DNA of 64,000 nt from Catenovulum adriaticum (lineage in GTDB: Bacteria; Pseudomonadota; Gammaproteobacteria; Enterobacterales; Alteromonadaceae). The notes under the pieces are model-generated. The model was not told the origin of the DNA and did no database searches. It saw only the letters and a program-made list of their open reading frames with translations. Shown piece by piece: positions 8,048 through 16,737 of this stretch. The stretch covers positions 2,666,001 to 2,730,000 of the forward strand of contig NZ_CP109965.1 of NCBI RefSeq assembly GCF_026725475.1. The letters are read 5' to 3'. The translations under genes and the position numbers were made by a program. The stretch's first letter is position 1. Each line of letters starts with the position of its first letter.

Positions 8048-8677
8048 TTATGTCTGCTGTTTAATATAAGTTTGCCACTGCTGTGGTGTATTAACATTTA
8101 TTAGGCATTTTTCAAGTGAAGGTGCCTCAATAAAAATAGCTCGCGCATTAACCTTATTCAACAAAGCTCTAATCGAACAGGCTTTTCCGGGCTGAGTTAT
8201 TAATTGATTGCTTGCTTGTTGTAGACGGCTCACATCATAAAAAAAAGCAGGTAAAAAATAATGGTCGAAATAACAGCTAGTTTGGTTGGCCATGCCGTAA
8301 TCTATCAATTGCTGTAAAACCTGAGTATTCAGGTTTGGCATATCAACTGGCAAAACCAATAAGGCACTCTCGGGCTTAACAAAATCCAGCGCAGAAAAAA
8401 TGCCACCAACCGGCCCTGCCTGTTTAATTTTATCGGATATTTGCCCTGCTTTTGCACCGCTAACTAAAACTGTCTCAAGATTTAACTGAGCCAATAAATC
8501 TTGATTTTTTTTCAGCAAACTAACGCCATCCACTACCAAGCTAGCCTTATCAGACCCCATACGAGACGACAAACCACCTGCTAAAATAAGGCTGGCAACC
8601 GTTTTTTTAAGGCTATCTAGTTTAGCTGACTGGACATTTGAGTGAAGGTTTGAGTGAATTTCTGGATAAACAACCAC
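8048..8677 (-). CDS. mobA: Molybdenum cofactor guanylyltransferase MobA
   Basis: 209 residues. It attaches GMP to molybdopterin to make the MGD cofactor. The nucleotide-binding motif LILAGGLSSRMGSDKA is at about residues 30-45 and GPVGGIFSAL at about 88-97; LVLPVDMPNL carries the metal-binding Asp. The start is a GTG directly after the moaA TAA (TAAGTG), with a GGAGG ribosome binding site inside the last moaA codons. This indicates tight coupling. About 28 residues precede the domain, so a later start is possible, but none has a better ribosome site. Confidence 0.92.
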   Translation of the reverse strand: MVVYPEIHSNLHSNVQSAKLDSLKKTVASLILAGGLSSRMGSDKASLVVDGVSLLKKNQDLLAQLNLETVLVSGAKAGQISDKIKQAGPVGGIFSALDFVKPESALLVLPVDMPNLNTQVLQQLIDYGMANQTSCYFDHYFLPAFFYDVSRLQQASNQLITQPGKACSIRALLNKVNARAIFIEAPSLEKCLINVNTPQQWQTYIKQQT

Positions 8678-9652
8678 TTAACCTCCAATCATTGCCAAAT
8701 GTGAGGTGCCACCCGTTTCACCCTCTTGTAATAAGTGACTGGGCGTTTTATCAGCTAAAGCTAATTGCAGTGCATCACATAATTCATTCAGCTGATTATC
8801 CCGCTTAAGTAAACTACGCATATCAATGCCATGTTCTGTAAATAAACACAAATGCAATTTACCTAAAGCACTCATTCGCAAGCGATTACAACTCACACAA
8901 AAATCTTTGCTGTAAGGCATAATTAAACCAACTTTGCCTTGGTAATCAGGATGATAAAATTCCTGAGCTGGGCCCGCGGCTTTATCTCTAATAACAGCTG
9001 ACCAGCCTTCGGCTAACAGTTTTTGTTTAATGCTTTCGCCGCTCACATGGTTTTGGTTAAAAAAAGATTGGTTATCGCCAGTTTGCATTAACTCAATAAA
9101 CCTTAAGGTATAAGCTTTATCTTGTAGCCAACTTAAATATTCATCCAGTTGATTAGCATTGTATTGCTGCATTAAAACCGTATTAACCTTAATTGCTTTT
9201 AATCCAGCTTGGCGAGCTAGGGCTAATCCACGCAAAATGCTTTCTAACTTATCGTGGCCGGTAATTAATCTGAACATATCAGGCTTTAGGCTATCAATGC
9301 TAATGTTAAGCGAGTCTAACCCGGCATCAACCCATTGATTAATTTTTTGCTCTAAATTAAACCCATTGCTGGTTAAGGCAACTTGTTCAATGCCATCAAT
9401 TGATTTACAGGTTTGAATAATTTGCGGTAAATCTTTACGAAGTCCAGGTTCGCCGCCGGTAATACGTATTTTACTGGTACCCAAGCGCGCAAACGCTGTG
9501 ACTAACCGGCGAATTTCGTCCAAAGACAAAAAATCGCGCGAGCTATCGCACTGGTACCCATCGGGTAAGCAATAGGTGCACTTAAAGTTGCACACATCAG
9601 TAATCGACAATCTCAAATAATGAAATTGCCGACCCATTTTATCTTGTAACAT
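8678..9652 (-). CDS. moaA: GTP 3',8-cyclase MoaA
   Basis: Radical SAM enzyme that rearranges GTP in the first step of molybdenum cofactor synthesis. With the start at 9652 the protein is 324 residues: MLQDKMGRQFHYLRLSITD, then the SAM cluster CNFKCTYC (Cys21, Cys25, Cys28), ITGGEPGLRKD, the C-terminal cluster CVSCNRLRMSALGKLHLC and the terminal Gly-Gly. GGAAAGGTG 4 to 12 bases upstream is a strong ribosome site. The frame is open 63 codons further upstream, but that part is the translated riboswitch leader and has no MoaA homology. Confidence 0.96.
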   Translation of the reverse strand: MLQDKMGRQFHYLRLSITDVCNFKCTYCLPDGYQCDSSRDFLSLDEIRRLVTAFARLGTSKIRITGGEPGLRKDLPQIIQTCKSIDGIEQVALTSNGFNLEQKINQWVDAGLDSLNISIDSLKPDMFRLITGHDKLESILRGLALARQAGLKAIKVNTVLMQQYNANQLDEYLSWLQDKAYTLRFIELMQTGDNQSFFNQNHVSGESIKQKLLAEGWSAVIRDKAAGPAQEFYHPDYQGKVGLIMPYSKDFCVSCNRLRMSALGKLHLCLFTEHGIDMRSLLKRDNQLNELCDALQLALADKTPSHLLQEGETGGTSHLAMIGG

Positions 9653-9805
9653 AAACACCTTTCCAAATTCGGGAGGCTGCGTTATTTCTGCCGCAACCCT
9701 GGCAAATACCATCACAATGAAAAACGCGAGTAGTATTTGCGGCCTGCCAAACTTATTTAACGGTTTATAATAAACCGCTAAACTTAGCCAGACAGGCTCG
9801 GAGTT
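9653..9805 (-). promoter_or_regulatory. Moco riboswitch upstream of moaA
   Basis: The minus-strand leader contains CTCCGAGCC, TTTGGCAGGCCGC, TTTGCCAGGG, a stem TTGCGGCAGAAATAACGCAG, then GCCTCCCGAATTTGGAAAGG immediately before the moaA ATG. The 3' part matches the E. coli moaA Moco RNA closely (there GCCTCCCGTATCTGGAAAGG), and the order of elements is the same. In E. coli this RNA senses molybdenum cofactor and represses moaA translation; the sequestered Shine-Dalgarno arrangement is preserved. Boundaries are approximate. Confidence 0.85.
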
Positions 9806-10157
9806 TTCACTAAAATCAAACCTATCATAATCTAAATACAAATTGACTGCACTGATAGGCTTTATATTTATTGGTAATATTCAACCCAGCCAATATGCAT
9901 ACCCGTCTTTAACCTGTGATTATGGCTAAAATTAAATGAGCAAATGCGCTAAATGGCCATCAACCAATGTGGGTTTATTCGGGATAAAAAATAATATAAA
10001 AAATTAACAATTAAGACTTGTCTAACTTTATTGATTCGACTAATGTTAGAGCTAATGCCTTTAACCAAATCGGAATTACTAAAACACGATCAGAGGTCAC
10101 ATCGGCAGTTGTTAAGTAAATTAGGATTACTTTATATTCATTTTGGAGATACAAACT

Positions 10158-10577
10158 ATGCAAAAAACTAAAAACAAAAACCAAGGTTTTACCTTAATTG
10201 AATTAATGATAGTAGTAGCTATCATAGGGATTTTAGCAGCAGTAGCAGTACCGGCTTACACGGATTATATGAAGAATGCAAAAGTAGCTGAATTAGAAAC
10301 GGCTGCTGGCTCATTAAAAGGCTTAGTAGCATCTTGCATCTTAAAGCAAGTTGCTCTTGGAAACACCAAAAGCAACTGCGATCAAGGTAAAGAAGGCATT
10401 CCAGTAGATGTCACTGACCATGGCTCTGATAATATAGCATCTGTTAAAGTTTTAAATGGTAAAATTACGGTTACTGGTACGGATAAAGTCGATAAAGCGA
10501 TAATTACCCTCACACCTACATATGTAGCAGCAGATAACCAAATCACATGGGAAAGAGAACAAACGACTGGTAGCTAA
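10158..10577 (+). CDS. pilA: Type IV major pilin PilA
   Basis: 139 residues. It has a type III signal MQKTKNKNQG cut before FTLIELMIVVAIIGILAAVA, with Glu5 of the mature protein present. The mature pilin has two cysteines (in VASCILK and SNCDQG) that could form a disulfide. The ATG at 10158 is chosen because GGAGA lies 8-9 bases upstream; an in-frame TTG at 10143 overlaps that site. The prepilin peptidase and assembly genes pilB-pilC-pilD follow after 420 bp, but a terminator separates them. I found no convincing sigma-54 promoter, although pilA genes often have one. Confidence 0.95.
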   Translation: MQKTKNKNQGFTLIELMIVVAIIGILAAVAVPAYTDYMKNAKVAELETAAGSLKGLVASCILKQVALGNTKSNCDQGKEGIPVDVTDHGSDNIASVKVLNGKITVTGTDKVDKAIITLTPTYVAADNQITWEREQTTGS

Positions 10578-10607
10578 ACTTAAAATTAATCATAAAAAAT
10601 AGAATAA

Positions 10608-10646
10608 GAGCGATCCTTTATTACTTTATTTAGGTTCGCTTTTTTA
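10608..10646 (+). terminator. Intrinsic terminator after pilA
   Basis: AGCGATCCT (about 10609-10617) pairs with AGGTTCGCT (10632-10640, one mismatch) and is followed by TTTTTTA. It isolates the abundant pilA transcript from pilB. Confidence 0.75.
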
Positions 10647-10717
10647 TTGCCTAAACCACATTAACCACACTCAAATTCAGCGCCATCATTTAAACACATC
10701 CCCACCCAACATAAACT

Positions 10718-10748
10718 GTAGGTTGGGTCGAGCGAAGCGAATCCCAAC
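10718..10748 (-). repeat. Single REP core, inverted relative to the RAYT array
   Basis: GTAGGTTGGGTCGAGCGAAG continuing CGAATCCCAAC is the reverse complement of the array core with a few changes. It lies in the 420-bp pilA-pilB gap. The rest of that gap holds the pilA terminator, the imperfect repeat listed next and A+T-rich DNA in which I see no gene. Confidence 0.85.
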
Positions 10749-10783
10749 ATTTTAACATGCAACCCCAAACGCTAGCTTACATG

Positions 10784-10835
10784 AGATTCCGCATCACGCT
10801 CGTAGCTCGCTGTGCATAATGACGGATTTTTTCAT
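10784..10835. repeat. Imperfect hairpin repeat of a second type
   Basis: GAGATTCCGCATCACGCTC is followed by CGCTGTGCATAATGACGG and a T-run. The outer arms (ATTCCGCA / TGCATAATGA) and inner GC arms form a degenerate hairpin like the dispersed extragenic repeats that frame GATTCC...GGAATGAC in many gammaproteobacteria. Only one copy was seen in the window. Confidence 0.4.
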
Positions 10836-10998
10836 TATTTTTATTACCGCAATAAACCTTCTCCCACCGCGCATATTTAAATCGCGTGAGAATCTATATA
10901 GCCAAGATATTACCCACTAAGTTAACTTCCCCATTCACATACTTAACTATTATGCTAAACTCAATAAAAACAAGATAATAACACTATACCGAGCGAGC

Positions 10999-12696
10999 AT
11001 GGCTGCACCTGATCTAAGACTCTACACTAACGGATTATTAAACTTACACCAGCAAGATGATTTAAAGAAGCAAAGCTTTAAATCTCATCTTGAGGTTCAG
11101 CAATATATTGCCAAAAATAACTGGTTTACCGAGCAAGAAATGTTAACTGAAATCGCTCAGCGTTTTCATGTTCCTTATCTAGATTTAAGCTTTTTTGATT
11201 TAGCTTGCATTCCCGATGATTTACTCAAAGAAAGGCTCTCAGATAAACATAAAGTACTACCGCTATTTTTACGGGGTCGTACCCTATTTTTAGCAACGAC
11301 AAATCCTGCTTCAATGAGCGCCGCTGAAGATTTTCAATTTAGTTCAGGTTTTAACGTTGAATATGTTTGTGTTGAAGCAAGCAAGTTACAAAAAGCGATT
11401 GATTTAAAACACGAAGGTGACGAAGCCCATTTAACGTTGTCAGACTTTGACGACTCATCGCTAGACAATATAGAAGTGGCAGAAGACGCCACTCAAGACA
11501 AAGAGCCAGACACCCCAGATAAAGACGATGCCCCTATTGTGGTGTACATTAATCGTATTTTATTAGATGCGATTAAACGCGGCGCATCTGATTTACATTT
11601 TGAACCTTACGAGCACAGCTACCGCATTCGCTTTAGAATCGACGGTATATTACACGAAGTCGCCTCACCACCCGTTAATTTGTCTACTCGAATGGCGGCA
11701 CGCTTAAAAGTGATGTCTCGGCTTGATATTGCAGAAAAACGCAAACCACAAGATGGCCGAATTAAGCTTAAAATTACCACCAAAAAATCAATCGATTTTC
11801 GAGTATCAACGCTGCCAACCTTATGGGGCGAAAAAATTGTAATGCGGATACTCGACTCAAGCAGCGCTATGTTAGGCATAGATGCTTTGGGTTATGAACC
11901 GCATCAAAAGCAGCTTTATTTAAATGCCTTAGCCAAACCACAAGGTATGATTTTAGTCACTGGCCCTACCGGTAGCGGTAAAACTGTATCGCTTTATACT
12001 GGGTTAAATATTTTAAATACCGCTGAACGTAATATTTCAACCGCAGAAGATCCGGTTGAAATCAACTTAGAAGGCATTAATCAAGTTCAGATTAACCCTA
12101 AAGCTGGATTAGACTTTTCCGGCGCTTTACGCTCGTTTTTACGTCAAGATCCAGATATTGTCATGGTAGGTGAAATTCGAGATTTAGACACAGCCGAAAT
12201 CGCAATTAAAGCAGCACAAACAGGTCATTTAGTTTTATCAACTTTACATACCAACTCTGCCGCCGAAACCTTAACTCGTTTATTAAATATGGGCGTGCCC
12301 AGCTTTAATATTGCCAGCTCTGTTAGTTTAATTATTGCTCAGCGCTTAGCCCGCCGATTATGTAACCAATGTAAAAAACCAGTTGAAGCGCCGCCACCCG
12401 ATAACGAGTTGCTTGAGTTTGGCTTTACCCCAGATCAGTTAAACAATTTAACTTTATACGAGCCTGTGGGCTGTGAATTATGCTCAGGCGGATTTAAAGG
12501 CCGCATTGGTATTTATGAAGTTATGCCTATTTCAAGCGAGATGGCAAATTTAATTATGCAAGAAGGGAACGCACTGCAAATTGCAAAACAAGCACAAACT
12601 GAAAAAATTAATAACCTGCGCCAATCTGGAATTATAAAAGCATTAGCAGGCACGACTAGTTTAGGCGAAGTAAGCCGGGTAACTAGCGGCAATTAA
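10999..12696 (+). CDS. pilB: Type IV pilus assembly ATPase PilB
   Basis: 565 residues, cytoplasmic hexameric motor that drives pilus extension. N-terminal MshEN-type domain (about 1-140), an acidic linker (about 145-180), then the secretion ATPase core with Walker A GPTGSGKT (322-329), an Asp box AEDPVE, Walker B MVGEIRDLDTAEIA and His box STLHTNSA. A tetracysteine zinc site follows (CNQC...CELC). It is the first of the pilB-pilC-pilD-coaE run. The ribosome site before the ATG is weak (GAGCGAGC). Confidence 0.96.
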   Translation: MAAPDLRLYTNGLLNLHQQDDLKKQSFKSHLEVQQYIAKNNWFTEQEMLTEIAQRFHVPYLDLSFFDLACIPDDLLKERLSDKHKVLPLFLRGRTLFLATTNPASMSAAEDFQFSSGFNVEYVCVEASKLQKAIDLKHEGDEAHLTLSDFDDSSLDNIEVAEDATQDKEPDTPDKDDAPIVVYINRILLDAIKRGASDLHFEPYEHSYRIRFRIDGILHEVASPPVNLSTRMAARLKVMSRLDIAEKRKPQDGRIKLKITTKKSIDFRVSTLPTLWGEKIVMRILDSSSAMLGIDALGYEPHQKQLYLNALAKPQGMILVTGPTGSGKTVSLYTGLNILNTAERNISTAEDPVEINLEGINQVQINPKAGLDFSGALRSFLRQDPDIVMVGEIRDLDTAEIAIKAAQTGHLVLSTLHTNSAAETLTRLLNMGVPSFNIASSVSLIIAQRLARRLCNQCKKPVEAPPPDNELLEFGFTPDQLNNLTLYEPVGCELCSGGFKGRIGIYEVMPISSEMANLIMQEGNALQIAKQAQTEKINNLRQSGIIKALAGTTSLGEVSRVTSGN

Positions 12697-12725
12697 CCAC
12701 TTTTCATGCTCAATTTAAGGAATGA

Positions 12726-13973
12726 ATGATGGCAATAGCCAAGAAAAAAAAGAAAGATGCTGTCGTAATTCAAGATTTTTATGTGTGGCGAGGGGTAAAC
12801 CGCCGCGGTGATAAAGTTAATGGTGAATCTGCAGCCGACAACTTAAAACATGCCAAAGAGCAGCTTAAACGTCAGGGGATAAACCCGACCAGTGTTAAAA
12901 AGAAACCCAAACCTTTGTTTGGTCGCGGCCCTAAAAAGATTGTTGCCAAAGATATTGCAGTAATAACCCGTCAACTTGCTACTATGTTAGGCGCAGGTGT
13001 GCCGTTAGTGCAATCAGTTGAATTAATAGGTAAAGGTAACGAAAACGCAAATATCAGACGCCTTTTAACCACAATTGGCGCTGGCATTCAATCGGGCACG
13101 CCATTAAATCAGGTACTGAGAGAACACCCTAAATATTTTGATGACCTATATTGTGATTTAGTTAAAGCGGGCGAGCAGTCGGGTGCACTTGAAGGCATTT
13201 ACGATCGCATTGCAACCTATAAAGAAAAAACCGAAGCGCTAAAATCAAAAATAAAAAAAGCCATGACCTACCCTATTGCGGTGGTATTTATCGCAGTTAT
13301 CGTTACTTTAATTTTACTTATTTTTGTGGTGCCGCAATTTGAACAAATTTTTGCCAGTTTTGGGGCAGAGTTACCTGTATTTACCCGCTTAATTATTAAT
13401 ATTTCTAACTTAATTCAAACGCAGGGCCCTATCATGGCATTAGTAGCTGGGGTGGGTGTTTTTATTTTTGCACGTGCCTATAAAAGCTCACGAAAATTAC
13501 GTGATAAAGTAGATGCTATATTATTAAAAGCACCTGTTTTTGGTGGCATTTTAAATAAAGCAGCATTGGCTCGGTTTTCTCGTACTTTAGCGACTACATT
13601 TTCAGCCGGTGTGCCTTTAGTTGAAGCGCTAGATTCAGCGGCTGGTGCCTCCGGCAACGCTGTTTACCGCAAAGCGATTCAGTACATCAAATCAGAAGTA
13701 TCTGCGGGGATGCAAATAAATGTTGCTATGCGCAATACTAAGTTGTTTCCTGATATGGTAATACAAATGGTACAAATTGGCGAAGAGTCTGGCGCAATAG
13801 ATGATATGCTCAACAAAGTCGCCAATATTTATGAACAAGAAGTAGATGATGCTGTTGACGGCTTGTCTGCGTTAATCGAGCCTATGATAATGGCGGTTTT
13901 AGGGGTAGTAATTGGTGGTTTAATTATTGCCATGTATTTACCTATCTTTCAAATGGGGAAAATTGTTAGCTAA
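12726..13973 (+). CDS. pilC: Type IV pilus inner-membrane platform protein PilC
   Basis: 415 residues. It has the two GspF-type repeats (about 80-205 and 285-405) and three hydrophobic segments (about 180-205, 230-250 and 380-405). A basic N-terminus (AKKKKKDAVV) faces the cytoplasm, where it contacts PilB. Family blocks IAVITRQLATMLGAGVPLVQ and LARFSRTLATTFSAGVPLVEAL are clear. Two in-frame ATGs are adjacent; AAGG spacing fits either. Its TAA overlaps the pilD ATG (TAATG). Confidence 0.96.
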   Translation: MMAIAKKKKKDAVVIQDFYVWRGVNRRGDKVNGESAADNLKHAKEQLKRQGINPTSVKKKPKPLFGRGPKKIVAKDIAVITRQLATMLGAGVPLVQSVELIGKGNENANIRRLLTTIGAGIQSGTPLNQVLREHPKYFDDLYCDLVKAGEQSGALEGIYDRIATYKEKTEALKSKIKKAMTYPIAVVFIAVIVTLILLIFVVPQFEQIFASFGAELPVFTRLIINISNLIQTQGPIMALVAGVGVFIFARAYKSSRKLRDKVDAILLKAPVFGGILNKAALARFSRTLATTFSAGVPLVEALDSAAGASGNAVYRKAIQYIKSEVSAGMQINVAMRNTKLFPDMVIQMVQIGEESGAIDDMLNKVANIYEQEVDDAVDGLSALIEPMIMAVLGVVIGGLIIAMYLPIFQMGKIVS

Positions 13974-14905
13974 TGCTATTTGACAATATAATTGACGTTT
14001 TTCAACTTTATCCACTAGCTTGGTATGGCTGTGCTTTTCTGATTAGTTTATTAATAGGTAGTTTTTTAAATGTTGTTATTTACCGACTCCCGATTATGCT
14101 TGAACGCGACTGGAAAGCAGAATGTGAAATCTTATTAACTGAACCGCTCAACTCACAAAAGCAAGATGCGTTAGCCGTACAAAATTTAGATGAAAGCGCC
14201 CTAAATCACCAAACTAGTTTCAACTTGGTAAAACCCAATTCAACTTGTCCTCACTGCCAAACGGCCATTAAACCTTGGCATAATATCCCTATTTTTAGCT
14301 GGTTGGCATTAGCCGGAAAATGTCATTCATGCAAAGCACCTATTTCTATTCGCTACCCTTTGGTAGAGCTGTTTACTGGCTTAGTAGGCGCTTATGCAGC
14401 ATATCACTTTGGTGTTTCGAGTTTGGCGCTATGGGCAATGCTGTTTAGCTTTATTTTAATTTGTTTATGCTTTATTGATTTAGATACTATGTTGTTGCCC
14501 GATCAACTCACACTGAGTTTAATTTGGCTAGGTTTACTGGCGAATATTAACGGCCAGTTTGTTGATTTAAAAGATGCTGTAATTGGTGCGGTGGCTGGCT
14601 ATTTAGTGTTATGGGTGGTATTTCAAAGCTTTAAATTACTCACTAATAAAGAAGGTATGGGGTTTGGCGACTTTAAATTGTTAGCTGCGCTAGGGGCGTG
14701 GATGGGTTGGCAAGCTTTGCCTATTGTCATTTTATTGTCGTCTGTTGTAGGTGCCATAATTGGAATTAGCTTAATTAAATTTCAAAACAAAGACAGCCAA
14801 ACTGCCATTCCATTTGGACCTTATTTAGCTATTGCTGGCTTTGTCGCTTTTTATTGGCGCACTGAAATTACTCAGTACTATTTACAAAACTGGGTTTATT
14901 CATGA
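13973..14905 (+). CDS. pilD: Prepilin peptidase / N-methyltransferase PilD
   Basis: 310 residues with about eight membrane segments. It cleaves and N-methylates type IV prepilins and, very probably, the GspG-K pseudopilins encoded at 50-53 kb, because no gsp-linked peptidase (gspO) is present there. Zinc-type pairs CPHC and CHSC lie in the N-terminal cytosolic loop (about residues 90-125). The two catalytic aspartates are in DLDTMLLPD and GFGDFK. It overlaps pilC by one base and coaE by four (ATGA), so translation is coupled. Confidence 0.96.
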   Translation: MLFDNIIDVFQLYPLAWYGCAFLISLLIGSFLNVVIYRLPIMLERDWKAECEILLTEPLNSQKQDALAVQNLDESALNHQTSFNLVKPNSTCPHCQTAIKPWHNIPIFSWLALAGKCHSCKAPISIRYPLVELFTGLVGAYAAYHFGVSSLALWAMLFSFILICLCFIDLDTMLLPDQLTLSLIWLGLLANINGQFVDLKDAVIGAVAGYLVLWVVFQSFKLLTNKEGMGFGDFKLLAALGAWMGWQALPIVILLSSVVGAIIGISLIKFQNKDSQTAIPFGPYLAIAGFVAFYWRTEITQYYLQNWVYS

Positions 14906-15501
14906 GCCAATTTATTGTGGGTTTAACTGGGGGAATAGGTAGCGGAAAAACAACAGTGGCTAATATGTTTGCAGATTTAGGCATTGATATAGTTGATGCT
15001 GATATTATCGCCCGCGAAGTAGTTGAGCCAAATAGCGCCGGTTTAGCTAAAATTAGCGCGCACTTTGGGCCAAATATTTTAAATAAAGATTCGAGCCTAA
15101 ACAGAGCAAAATTGAGAGACATCGTTTTTAAAAACGAAAACGAAAAAAACTGGCTTAACCAATTGCTGCACCCCTTGATTAGAGCGCAAATGATCAACCA
15201 ATGTAATTTAGCTCAGTCTAAATACTGTATTCTTGCTGTACCTCTATTATTAGAAAACAAGCTGCAATCTTTAGTCAACCGAGTACTGGTCACAGATTGC
15301 AATACCAATACGCAAATTTCACGAGCCAGTCACAGAGATAAAAATTCAGCTGCGCAAATCAAACAGATTATGGCGGCCCAACTTGACCGTGAAACTCGAA
15401 TCACTTACGCTGACGATATAATTAATACCGAGTTAATTTTAACGCAAATTAGAGCCATTTGTGAAAATTTGCACCAAAACTATTTAAAGTTAGCCAATTA
15501 A
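14902..15501 (+). CDS. coaE: Dephospho-CoA kinase CoaE
   Basis: 199 residues, cytoplasmic. It phosphorylates dephospho-CoA in the last step of CoA synthesis. P-loop GLTGGIGSGKTTVA (about 8-21), IVDADIIAREVV, the lid-type HPLIRAQM and VPLLLENKL are all present. The pilD-coaE-zapD-yacG linkage is a standard gammaproteobacterial arrangement. Its ATG overlaps the pilD stop by four bases. Confidence 0.96.
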   Translation: MSQFIVGLTGGIGSGKTTVANMFADLGIDIVDADIIAREVVEPNSAGLAKISAHFGPNILNKDSSLNRAKLRDIVFKNENEKNWLNQLLHPLIRAQMINQCNLAQSKYCILAVPLLLENKLQSLVNRVLVTDCNTNTQISRASHRDKNSAAQIKQIMAAQLDRETRITYADDIINTELILTQIRAICENLHQNYLKLAN

Positions 15502-15588
15502 CGCCGAAAAATTAGCTAAATTTTAACCAGTGAGTTAAGCTAATTATCAAATTGATATAAAACATAATAAAAGAACTGCATTGTCACT

Positions 15589-16335
15589 ATGACAGATATT
15601 TTGTACGAATTCCCACTCAATGAAAAAATTCGCACTTACTTGCGAATCGAAAATTTACTTGCGCGCTTAACATATCAGTTAGGTGATACTACCCCATGGG
15701 CGAGCCTAGACTTTTTAAGTGGCTTATTTGCTATTGTCGACATTATTGAACGTGGCGATTTAAAATCAGATTTATTAAAAGATTTAGAAAAACACGAAAA
15801 ACAACTGGTTGCATGGTCACAACACCCCAGTATTAATAACTCAGCATTACAAGATCTGTTAGAAACGGTTGTCCAGCTTTCTGGTAAACTCACCAGCGCC
15901 AATAAACTAGGACAAAAATTAAGAGACGATAAATTTTTATCATCGCTCAAACAAAGATTTTCAATTCCTGGTGGCAGTTGCTGTTTTGACTTACCTCATT
16001 TGCATCAATGGCAGCACCAAGATGCGGATATTATTGTGGCCGATCAGCAAAGATGGCTAAAAGAACTCGACATTTTAAAAACTATTATTGAGCTTGACCT
16101 TAAAATGATTCGCGAACGTGGTCAATTTACCCCTATATTAGCCGAAAACGGCTTGTACACTGATACCGTAGAAAACGTTGAGTTGCTGCAAATAAAAATG
16201 CCTGTCGAAAGTTATTACTACCCAATGGTCAGTGGACATAAAAGCCGCTTCTCAATCCGCTTTATGGAAAATAGCCGCGAACATGTGAAATCAGCTTGCC
16301 AACAACAAGTTTCGTTCTTATTATCTGCGTGTTAA
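15589..16335 (+). CDS. zapD: Cell division protein ZapD
   Basis: 248 residues. Z-ring associated protein (formerly YacF, DUF1342) that bundles FtsZ filaments through the FtsZ C-terminus. The family start EFPLNEKIRTYLRIENLLARL and the central GGSCCFDLPHLHQW, FTPILAENGLY and YYPMVSGHKSRFSIRFM blocks are present, with overall length as expected. It lies 87 bp after coaE and 59 bp before yacG. Confidence 0.95.
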   Translation: MTDILYEFPLNEKIRTYLRIENLLARLTYQLGDTTPWASLDFLSGLFAIVDIIERGDLKSDLLKDLEKHEKQLVAWSQHPSINNSALQDLLETVVQLSGKLTSANKLGQKLRDDKFLSSLKQRFSIPGGSCCFDLPHLHQWQHQDADIIVADQQRWLKELDILKTIIELDLKMIRERGQFTPILAENGLYTDTVENVELLQIKMPVESYYYPMVSGHKSRFSIRFMENSREHVKSACQQQVSFLLSAC

Positions 16336-16342
16336 TTTTTAA

Positions 16343-16367
16343 AGCCTAAGTTAAGGTTACTTAGGCT
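16343..16367. other. Short hairpin between zapD and yacG
   Basis: AGCCTAAG (16343-16350) and CTTAGGCT (16360-16367) form a perfect 8-bp stem with a 9-base loop. No T-tract follows on the + strand, so a processing or attenuation site is as likely as a terminator. Confidence 0.35.
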
Positions 16368-16394
16368 CAAATCAAAAAGCGATAGAGATAGAAA

Positions 16395-16619
16395 ATGTTA
16401 AAAGTAAACTGCCCTACCTGCCAAACCAAAGTTGAATGGAAACCCGAAAATAAGCACAAACCTTTTTGTTGCGACCGCTGTCGTTTAATTGATTTGGGTG
16501 AATGGGCCAGTGAAAGCCATGTGATTAAAGGGCAGTCATTAAAGCAAGAGTTGACGGCTCAAATTGATGAGTTTTCAGAAGATTTACCACCTGCAGACGA
16601 TTCTTTTTTTAGGCATTAG
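16395..16619 (+). CDS. yacG: DNA gyrase inhibitor / zinc protein YacG
   Basis: 74 residues. A four-cysteine zinc knuckle, CPTC then CCDRC, with the following RLIDLGEWASE block identifies YacG. In E. coli it binds GyrB and inhibits its activity. The C-terminus is acidic (EDLPPADDSFF), as usual. It is the last gene of the pilB-to-yacG run. Confidence 0.93.
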   Translation: MLKVNCPTCQTKVEWKPENKHKPFCCDRCRLIDLGEWASESHVIKGQSLKQELTAQIDEFSEDLPPADDSFFRH

Positions 16620-16624
16620 AAAAT

Positions 16625-16710
16625 CACGTGCGCAAGCTGCACAATATAAACTAAGGTCAAAAAATTGAATTAATTTAGCACATCGCGTGCGCAAGCTGCA
16701 CGCCTACGCG
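16625..16710. repeat. Two copies of a CGTGCGCAAGCTGCAC element
   Basis: The 14-base string GTGCGCAAGCTGCA occurs at about 16628-16641 and 16687-16700 in the gap between yacG and ubiA. The second copy is followed by CGCCTACGCGG. The core is self-complementary in part (GTGC...GCAC) and can fold. The rest of the gap is A+T-rich. It is unlike the RAYT-linked REP core, so it may be a second family. Confidence 0.55.
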
Positions 16711-16737
16711 GCTATAAATGTTTTAAGTATAAATCGT

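Noticed and set aside
9653..9841. N-terminal extension of MoaA as real protein
   Set aside because: It has no MoaA homology, has no ribosome site at 9841, and the DNA matches the Moco riboswitch.
10085..10157. Sigma-54 promoter for pilA
   Set aside because: No GG-N10-GC pair with TGGCA/TTGC character was found in the pilA leader. A TTGTTA/TATATT pair is present but would start transcription inside the ribosome site.
11619..11879. Minus-strand frames inside pilB, gspE, gspD and others
   Set aside because: They are opposite-strand shadows of conserved coding sequence without ribosome sites or recognisable proteins.
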